From: Candidatus Bathyarchaeota archaeon B24
Lineage (GTDB): Archaea; Thermoproteota; CALKCG01; B24
Assembly: GCA_001593865.1 (NCBI GenBank)
Contig: LUCB01000007.1
Span: 1-35,229 of the forward strand
Direction of reading: 5' to 3'
Length of the DNA: 35,229 nucleotides
In this document: positions 30,773 through 35,229 of the stretch, in pieces
Numbering within the stretch: position 1 is the stretch's first letter
How the letters are laid out: each line of letters opens with the position of its first letter
The notes under the pieces: model-generated
Databases searched by the model: none
What the model was told of the DNA's origin: nothing
Seen by the model: only the letters and a program-made list of their open reading frames with translations
Program-made: the position numbers and the translations under genes

Positions 30773-31135
30773 TTATATCGACGGCTTACCTATGATGACC
30801 GGGGTGTTCCCTCTTCTGCTGAAGACCACTTCGAACCCGTTGTTTATGAGGGTCAGTATGACCACGCACCATGGGAACTCTTCAGGCTTGAAGACCTCGA
30901 TCGCGAACCCGCCGTAGCAGGGGTGAACCCGACCTTTAGGACCCACGACGCTCTCCAGATACGTATCTAGGTCGCTTCTCGGCGCGGTGAGGGACTCAAG
31001 CCTCGCCCTCTCCTCGCTGAGCTTCTTCAACCTAAACTCTCTGTACGCCCTGACCTTCTCCTCCAGCTTCTCAAGCCATCTCATGAGCTCCTCTAAAGTA
31101 GGGGGCTCCTCGTATTCTGAAACTTGCATAACCAT
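30773..31135 (-). CDS. Uncharacterised 120-residue protein with coiled-coil N-terminus
   Basis: No family was recognised. Residues about 12-50 are strongly charged and helical (LEELMRWLEKLEEKVRAYREF), probably a coiled coil. The second half is compact and looks like an alpha/beta domain (YLESVVGPKGRVHPCYGGFA, CVVILTLINNGFEVVFSRRG). ATG 31135 or 31129 can serve as start; a TATA-like CTTATATAAC on the minus strand (31166-31175) puts transcription near 31145, so the message is almost leaderless. It stands alone between two genes on opposite strands. The overlapping longer frame reaching 31259 has no such support. Expression looks real from the promoter position, and the product is probably a soluble small protein. 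Confidence 0.6.
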   Translation of the reverse strand: MVMQVSEYEEPPTLEELMRWLEKLEEKVRAYREFRLKKLSEERARLESLTAPRSDLDTYLESVVGPKGRVHPCYGGFAIEVFKPEEFPWCVVILTLINNGFEVVFSRRGNTPVIIGKPSI

Positions 31136-31285
31136 AGCCTACGGTTTCTAGTTCACGCCAGGGTCTGTTATATAAGTTTTTTACTTCGCCGAGAAACGTT
31201 GGAACATGTGAACGACCCTTCCCTATACATCTTCCTTTAAATAAGGATAAAAACGACATAGACGATGGGGTTCTCCGAAGCCTGC

Positions 31286-32590
31286 TTAAGCCTGGGAGCC
31301 TGTGGGTGTATCCGTAGGGCTTAAGCCCACACCCTCTGCCTCATGCTTCATAAGCCTTCTTTTAGCGACTAGAGGGCCGACTAAAGCACCGTATAGCACG
31401 GTTCCTAGGACGACGGGCATGCAGAGGTTCGGGTATATCTCGGGGTGGGGGAAGAACTGTCTAGCCGGGTCGAAGATCATTGGAAGCTGCGACATAACCA
31501 GGGCTGGGAGACCGTTGGCGAATATAAACCTGGATAGGATGAGCTCTTCTTTCGAGAATTTGAGAAAGCGGCCTACAGCCGTGGCGACCCCGTATCTTAG
31601 GACGGCTGAGAGGGCGACTATGCCCAGCCCGACGAGCATGTATTTAGCCGACAGCTCGACTATCAACCCTATGTAGACGAAGAAGAAGGATTTTATGAAG
31701 AACGTTATCTCCTCGTGAAACTGTCTGATGCGGTCCTTATCCAAGCTCAGTATGACGACGGATACGTCTCCGGCTAGGCCAAACCTCTCCATTATATACT
31801 TGAAGTTCGCCATGGCTAGGCCGAATGCCATGACGGCTACCGCTCCGCCTCCTTCGCCTATATACTGTTCAGCCATGAAGTAGATAGGGAAGATCGCTGC
31901 TACGGTTAAAATGTAGTTGAAACGACGCTCCCTAAGCTTTCTGAGCGATAGAATCCATATGAGACCCACGGTGAAGCCGAAGAGGAAGGAGAGGATTAAT
32001 ATGTAAACGATACCTGCTAGGCTTTCAAAGATTGAAAGCTCCAAACCTTTGATCACACGTATGAACGCGATCGAGACGATTATGCACACAGGGTCTGAGA
32101 TTATAGATTCCATCAGAAGTATCGCCCGGATGCTCTCGACCTTGGGCATGAGCTTTTCTATACCGTCGATGATCGCGTATATGGCTACCGTGCTCGTCCC
32201 ACCCGTCATCGCCCCTAAGAGCATGGCTTGAAGGAGGTTGAAGTCCTCAGGCATGACCACTATCAGGTAGAGGCCGATTAGGAGGATGTTGCAGACGAAC
32301 GTGGCTAGGAAGAGTCCGATGGACTTAACCATGCTCCTGACTAGGACTACGAGGTCCATGTTGATGCCTGTGTCGAAGAGTATTATGCAGAGGGCGACCA
32401 CGCTCATCAGAGGGGAGAGGGCGAGGAAGCTCTCCTTCTTGAAAAACCCGAGGACCGGGCCTAGGAGTATGCCGAGGCCGAGGACCCATATGATATCCGG
32501 GATCTTCGTCTTCGAATAGAAGATGCCACTGACATAGGAGAGGAAGATCGTGGAGGAAACTAAGATCAGTATGCTTCCGGCGTCTATCAA
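31286..32590 (-). CDS. Cation/proton antiporter (CPA family)
   Basis: A 434-residue membrane protein with about twelve hydrophobic segments, of the monovalent cation:proton antiporter superfamily (NhaP/Kef type). Landmarks are IIWVLGLGILLGPVLG near the N-terminus, the conserved acidic ILFDTGINMDL, MTGGTSTVAIYAI, and ESIISDPVCIIVSI, where the aspartate is the expected cation-binding residue. It probably exchanges Na+ or K+ for H+ to keep ion and pH balance. There is no C-terminal TrkA-N/RCK domain. The start is TTG 32590 with a TATA-like CTTAAGTAAA on the minus strand near 32618-32627. It is divergent from the Lrp effector-domain pair; no functional link is evident. Confidence 0.85.
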   Translation of the reverse strand: MIDAGSILILVSSTIFLSYVSGIFYSKTKIPDIIWVLGLGILLGPVLGFFKKESFLALSPLMSVVALCIILFDTGINMDLVVLVRSMVKSIGLFLATFVCNILLIGLYLIVVMPEDFNLLQAMLLGAMTGGTSTVAIYAIIDGIEKLMPKVESIRAILLMESIISDPVCIIVSIAFIRVIKGLELSIFESLAGIVYILILSFLFGFTVGLIWILSLRKLRERRFNYILTVAAIFPIYFMAEQYIGEGGGAVAVMAFGLAMANFKYIMERFGLAGDVSVVILSLDKDRIRQFHEEITFFIKSFFFVYIGLIVELSAKYMLVGLGIVALSAVLRYGVATAVGRFLKFSKEELILSRFIFANGLPALVMSQLPMIFDPARQFFPHPEIYPNLCMPVVLGTVLYGALVGPLVAKRRLMKHEAEGVGLSPTDTPTGSQA

Positions 32591-32724
32591 GTCTCTGCAT
32601 CCAACTATGATACGCGAACTTTACTTAAGGATTTTGGATAGGTTTAAAAGGACATACCCGACCCCACGGGTGGGTTAGGGAAGTTTGATATAATACTTCA
32701 AGCCATTATTCTAAAGGTGGAGAT

Positions 32725-32967
32725 ATGCCGTCTGCGTGTATACTCATAAGGACGTCGAGCGGGCGATACAAGGATGTATGCGAGGCCGTTAAGAAGCTTA
32801 AGGGTGTGGTGCGTGTATTCCCGGTCCTAGGCAGGTTCGACGTGGTAGCCGACGTGGAGTTCGAAGACCCAAAGGCCCTGGCGGCCCTAGTCAGACGGAT
32901 CGGTAGGCTCGGAGGCGTGGCCTTCACGGAGACCCTGGTCGAGATGGAGGGTGTGAAGCCATGGTGA
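32725..32967 (+). CDS. Stand-alone Lrp/AsnC effector (RAM) domain, first copy
   Basis: An 80-residue protein consisting only of the Lrp/AsnC C-terminal effector-binding domain: ACILIRTSSGRYKDVCEAV, then GVVRVFPVLGRFDVVADVE, and FTETLVE at the end, the usual beta-alpha-beta-beta-alpha-beta order. The helix-turn-helix of full Lrp is missing. Such domains form dimers and octamers and often bind amino acids; alone they can modulate full-length Lrp partners. GGTGGAG lies just ahead of ATG 32725, with a TATA-like TTGATATAATAC at 32684-32695. Its stop overlaps the next copy's ATG (ATGGTGA), so the two are coupled. Confidence 0.88.
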   Translation: MPSACILIRTSSGRYKDVCEAVKKLKGVVRVFPVLGRFDVVADVEFEDPKALAALVRRIGRLGGVAFTETLVEMEGVKPW

Positions 32968-33185
32968 ACGCCTGCATACTCATAAAAGTCGTCCCTCTAC
33001 GGCTCGTGAAGGTCCTAGAGGAGCTTAAAGAGGTTAAAGGCGTGGTAAAGGTCTACCCGACCTACGGAAGGTTCGACATCGTATGCCTCGTCGAGGGAGC
33101 CAGCAACGAAGACATAGCCGAGATATCGGCCGTGATAAACCAGCTCGACGGAGTCAGAAGCACAGAAACCCTCATAGAAGCCTAG
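32961..33185 (+). CDS. Stand-alone Lrp/AsnC effector (RAM) domain, second copy
   Basis: A 74-residue paralogue of the preceding protein, with ACILIKVVPLRLVKVLEEL, GVVKVYPTYGRFDIVCLVE and STETLIEA in the same positions. Differences are concentrated in the first helix and the loop that lines the ligand pocket, so the two copies may bind different ligands or form a heterodimer. ATG 32961 lies inside the last codons of the first gene, with a seven-base overlap. No DNA-binding domain is present. tRNA-Glu follows 118 bases downstream. Confidence 0.88.
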   Translation: MVNACILIKVVPLRLVKVLEELKEVKGVVKVYPTYGRFDIVCLVEGASNEDIAEISAVINQLDGVRSTETLIEA

Positions 33186-33263
33186 CAAACCCAAAACAAC
33201 CCCAGACCCATTTATTTCACCGAGCCCGGAAGAGGGCCTAAACCAGCCGTAAACGACGTTAAA

Positions 33264-33274
33264 CTTTTTAAATG
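33264..33274 (+). promoter_or_regulatory. TATA box of tRNA-Glu
   Basis: CTTTTTAAATG is a good archaeal TATA string centred about 35 bases ahead of the mature tRNA 5' end at 33304, leaving room for a short 5' leader. Confidence 0.55.
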
Positions 33275-33303
33275 CCTAAATCGATCAAACGCCTCGAGCA
33301 GAA

Positions 33304-33379
33304 GCTCCGGTCGTATAGCCTGGTCAAGTATTCCGGCCTTTCGAGCCGGAGGTCGCGGGTTCAAATCCCGCCCGGAGCA
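33304..33379 (+). tRNA. tRNA-Glu (anticodon TTC)
   Basis: The full cloverleaf is visible in 76 bases: acceptor GCTCCGG with CCGGAGC and discriminator A33379, anticodon stem CCGGC/GCCGG around loop CTTTCGA with anticodon TTC, and T arm GCGGG-TTCAAAT-CCCGC. There is no intron and no encoded CCA. Confidence 0.97.
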
Positions 33380-33393
33380 TATTTTTAAAAATA
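33380..33393 (+). terminator. T-rich terminator after tRNA-Glu
   Basis: The tRNA is followed directly by TATTTTTAAAAAT. The run of five T after the stable acceptor stem is the usual archaeal termination signal. Confidence 0.5.
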
Positions 33394-33587
33394 AGCCGGG
33401 AGCCTTGTAGGAGCGTTTAGCCAAGCTCCGGTTAAGTCTTTTAAGCACGTTGATGTACAATTTTGTTCATCTATTTATAAACAAAAAATTTCCGGTGGAA
33501 ATCTCTCTGAAATCCTTGAGGTCGTCGATGTGTCGTAAGTTTTACTGAGTTATTATCGGGTTGGAGATGAGGAAGCTTTATTTACTC

Positions 33588-33607
33588 TATACCTTATATA
33601 GGGTATA
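33588..33607. promoter_or_regulatory. Palindrome over the promoter of the VapB-type gene
   Basis: TATACC-TTATATAG-GGTATA is an inverted repeat with 6-bp arms that encloses the TATA-like TTATATAG and ends five bases ahead of ATG 33612. A further GGTAT follows at 33609-33613. VapB antitoxins usually bind such palindromes with the toxin to repress their own operon, so this is a strong candidate operator. Confidence 0.55.
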
Positions 33608-33611
33608 CGGT

Positions 33612-33884
33612 ATGAGCGATAAGATTAAAACCAGCATAGTGGTCGACAGGAAGGTTTGGGAGGAATTTAGGTCTAAGGTTGGTAGCGAGAAGGGTTTAAA
33701 GATGCTTAGCCATGCCGTTGAAGAAGCTATCGAAGAGGAGATCGGGGAAGTCTTGGTTATGGAGGCCTTCGAGAAACTGTTAGCATGCAGAGAGGCGCTC
33801 CCATTAACTGTTACGCCTATAAAACCGAGAGTTCCTACAGATTCCGGAAAAGCTGTTAGAGAACTGAGGGATTCAAGGATATGA
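33612..33884 (+). CDS. VapB-type antitoxin
   Basis: From ATG 33612 this is a 90-residue protein starting MSDKIKTSIVVDRKVWEEFRSKV, which reads like the strand and first helix of a ribbon-helix-helix DNA-binding domain (about 1-45, ending AVEEAIEEEI). The C-terminal part is rich in basic residues and proline and likely wraps the toxin. An upstream in-frame ATG at 33561 would add 17 residues but would place the start upstream of the TATA-like palindrome, so it is less likely. Its stop overlaps the PIN-domain gene by four bases (ATGA), the usual VapBC arrangement. Confidence 0.72.
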   Translation: MSDKIKTSIVVDRKVWEEFRSKVGSEKGLKMLSHAVEEAIEEEIGEVLVMEAFEKLLACREALPLTVTPIKPRVPTDSGKAVRELRDSRI

Positions 33885-34330
33885 CTGTGGCGTATCTCGA
33901 TTCAAGCGCCATAGTTAAACGTTACATACTTGAAGCGGGAAGCGAGGTGATAGGACGACTATACCACAAGGTGCTGAGCGGAGAGAGCGTTCTAGCGCTT
34001 TCAGCATGGAACATCGGTGAAGTCTTCGGCGTTTTCGCCAAATATCTTAGGAAGGGATGGTTAAGCGAAGAGGAGTATGAAAGGGCTCGTTATCAATTCA
34101 TAGGCGAGGTCGTAAGATTATTGAGGCTAAAATTGTTGAAAATCGTGCCTGTTAAAACAAGGCTACTTATACGGTCATGGTCTATTATCGAGAAATATCA
34201 TATATATGAGGCCGATGCGTTGCAAATAGTTTCTGCGAAATACGTAAAAGCAGATTTAATGTACACAGGAGACAGACGATTGCATGAGATAGCCGTTAAA
34301 GAAGGCGTTAAAAGTCTTTATCTCCATTAA
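33881..34330 (+). CDS. vapC: PIN-domain ribonuclease, VapC-type toxin
   Basis: A 149-residue PIN-domain protein. The acidic metal site is visible: D in YLDSSAIVKRY near the N-terminus, E in WNIGEVFG, D in YEADALQIVSA, and D in YTGDRRLHEIA. VapC toxins cleave tRNA or rRNA when released from VapB. The fold is complete and all four acidic positions are present, unlike the broken RelE-type toxins at the left edge, so this module should be active. It is translationally coupled to the antitoxin by ATGA at 33881-33884. Downstream, a 93-base gap leads to the Nudix gene, which has its own TATA-like string. Confidence 0.85.
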   Translation: MTVAYLDSSAIVKRYILEAGSEVIGRLYHKVLSGESVLALSAWNIGEVFGVFAKYLRKGWLSEEEYERARYQFIGEVVRLLRLKLLKIVPVKTRLLIRSWSIIEKYHIYEADALQIVSAKYVKADLMYTGDRRLHEIAVKEGVKSLYLH

Positions 34331-34423
34331 CATAAATCTCCAAATCCCCTCGACATCAACTAACCTTCCTTCGGTATCTCAGTCGTTAGAATAATGTAAT
34401 ATAGGTCTCTGACTAGTTTAACG

Positions 34424-34972
34424 ATGGTAGGAGATTTGGACCGTGAGTTTAACATAGTGAGGGTTCTGGAATCTAAGCCCATTTACGACAAGCACGGTTT
34501 GGTCATCATAAAGGATATCTTGGAATTTGCTGACGGCTCGACCTGGGAATACGTCTACTTTAAGAGCAGAGGCACCGTTGCCGTGGCGGCTTTCACAGAG
34601 GAGGGTAAACTCATCTTGACGAGGCAATATAGGCACCCGCTCCGGAAGGTCGTGTATGAGCTACCTGGCGGGGCCATAGAAGAGGGTGAAACACCTTCAC
34701 AGGCAGCTCTCAGAGAGTTGAAGGAGGAGACCGGCTATACCGCTGAAAGCCTTGAATTGATCGGTAGATTCAGCCGTGGCCCGGGTAGTCAAGCGGTCGT
34801 AGAGATATTTTTAGCTAAAAACGTAAAGAGAATCGATAACTTCGACTCGCATGAAATAGTAGAGGTCGAGCTCATGGACCTTAATCTATTGCTTCAGAGG
34901 ATATTAAAGGGCGAATGCTTTGACGCAGCACTCATCATAGCCGTTTTACTGATCTCAACGAGGAACCGTTAA
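34424..34972 (+). CDS. Nudix hydrolase, ADP-ribose pyrophosphatase-like
   Basis: A 182-residue Nudix protein with a complete Nudix box G-x5-E-x7-R-E-x2-E-E-x-G in GGAIEEGETPSQAALREL followed by KEETGY. The N-terminal half contains VYFKSRGTVAVAAFTEEGKLILTRQYRHP, typical of the ADP-ribose/ADP-sugar pyrophosphatase branch. It probably hydrolyses ADP-ribose or a related nucleoside diphosphate sugar to AMP and a sugar phosphate. A TATA-like TAATGTAATATAGG (34392-34405) is centred about 25 bases ahead of ATG 34424, so the transcript is likely leaderless. The substrate is inferred from the branch only. Confidence 0.85.
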   Translation: MVGDLDREFNIVRVLESKPIYDKHGLVIIKDILEFADGSTWEYVYFKSRGTVAVAAFTEEGKLILTRQYRHPLRKVVYELPGGAIEEGETPSQAALRELKEETGYTAESLELIGRFSRGPGSQAVVEIFLAKNVKRIDNFDSHEIVEVELMDLNLLLQRILKGECFDAALIIAVLLISTRNR

Positions 34973-35087
34973 AAATAAATTCAAAACATGGTACTGCAAG
35001 TATTTTTGTACTCTAAGATCCATAGAACAATGCTGAATTAGGAAAGTTAAAGCGTTTCCAAAAAAGGTAAGTTTTTGGTGAAAATTG

Positions 35088-35229
35088 TCATAGCTTTTTT
35101 CTACTTATTATGAGTATTCTTCTTGAGCGTGTTTTGTAAGACATCTCCTTTTTAGGAGAACCGAAGACATCGACTATATTAAGCCCGACGCTGGTTAGAA
35201 GAGCTTCTAGTTCTTTTAAATGCTATATT
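35088..35229 (-). pseudogene. C-terminal piece of a probable SAM-dependent methyltransferase, with TAG
   Basis: On the minus strand a frame runs from the window edge to TGA at 35090-35088. It reads HLKELEALLTSVGLNIVDVF, then GSPKKEMSYKTRSRRILIIS and RKKL. The pattern (E-L-x-x-L-L-x-x-x-G-L-x-I-V-D-V-x-G then a final basic strand) is the usual end of class I methyltransferases. An in-frame TAG at 35225-35223, where relatives often have an aromatic residue, cuts it off from upstream codons, and no start codon follows until near the end. It is either a decayed gene or the tail of a frameshifted one continuing past the edge. Confidence 0.42.

Noticed and set aside
31071-31259. 62-residue minus-strand ORF overlapping the orphan gene
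   Set aside because: It starts upstream of the TATA string that serves the 31135 start, and its composition is not protein-like.
32658-32678. GC-rich hairpin-like string between the antiporter and the Lrp-domain pair
   Set aside because: CCCGACCCC with CGGGTGGG pairs only imperfectly, and there is no T run or conserved position to call it a terminator or operator.
33212-33460. 82-residue minus-strand ORF over tRNA-Glu
   Set aside because: It runs antisense through the tRNA and has the familiar spurious peptide (DLNPRPPARK) produced by tRNA genes.

Overview
The window is archaeal chromosome. The evidence is a split replication factor C (large and small subunits side by side), an archaeal type IV pilus/Tad-type assembly cluster with class III (KG-type) signal peptides, a GfcR-type HTH-phosphoribosyltransferase regulator, and the methanogen-type homocysteine pathway proteins. 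TATA-like boxes lie about 24-35 bases ahead of many starts, and several genes appear leaderless. The mix suggests a Thermoproteota/Bathyarchaeia-like or other deep archaeon, but the sequence alone does not fix the lineage. No rRNA, CRISPR array, integrase or transposase was seen. TAG is a common ordinary stop codon here.

Layout. 1-1600: the 3' part of a probable tRNA, then a decayed accessory strip. It holds a minus-strand reading frame broken by TAG and two tandem RelB/RelE-type modules; both antitoxins are intact and both toxins are broken at the same codon. 1640-3626: a cyclophilin-like protein, a YbjQ-type protein and a class V aminotransferase. 3680-7704: a sulfide-to-homocysteine module made of COG2122/UPF0280, NIL-ferredoxin and DUF39-CBS, with S-adenosylhomocysteine hydrolase divergent from it; a 9-bp inverted repeat flanks the DUF39 promoter. 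7716-11700: MarC, the GfcR-like regulator with an inverted repeat around its own TATA box, a radical SAM/glycosyltransferase pair, and a TatD nuclease. 11748-15347: rfcL and rfcS, the latter carrying a 448-residue LAGLIDADG intein.

15473-28184 is the most distinctive part: one minus-strand block for a surface fibre system. In transcription order it encodes a pilin-like protein, a dual-domain TadC/FlaJ-type platform, three pilin-like or membrane-anchored subunits, a von Willebrand A protein, a 1314-residue Ig-like repeat protein with a DUF2341 domain, a membrane PH-domain protein ending in a RING-like zinc finger, and a secretion ATPase. The presumed architecture is an ATPase and platform that export KG-processed subunits carrying a VWA and a long repeat-rich adhesin. 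The RING-like protein sits between adhesin and ATPase and has no obvious role in known pilus machines.

28320-35229: a phosphoglycerate-dehydrogenase-like enzyme and a homocitrate/isopropylmalate synthase-family enzyme (with two tiny ORFs before it), an orphan protein, a cation/proton antiporter, two overlapping stand-alone Lrp/AsnC effector domains, tRNA-Glu(TTC), a VapBC-type pair with a palindrome over its promoter, a Nudix hydrolase, and the broken or partial C-terminus of a probable methyltransferase at the right edge.
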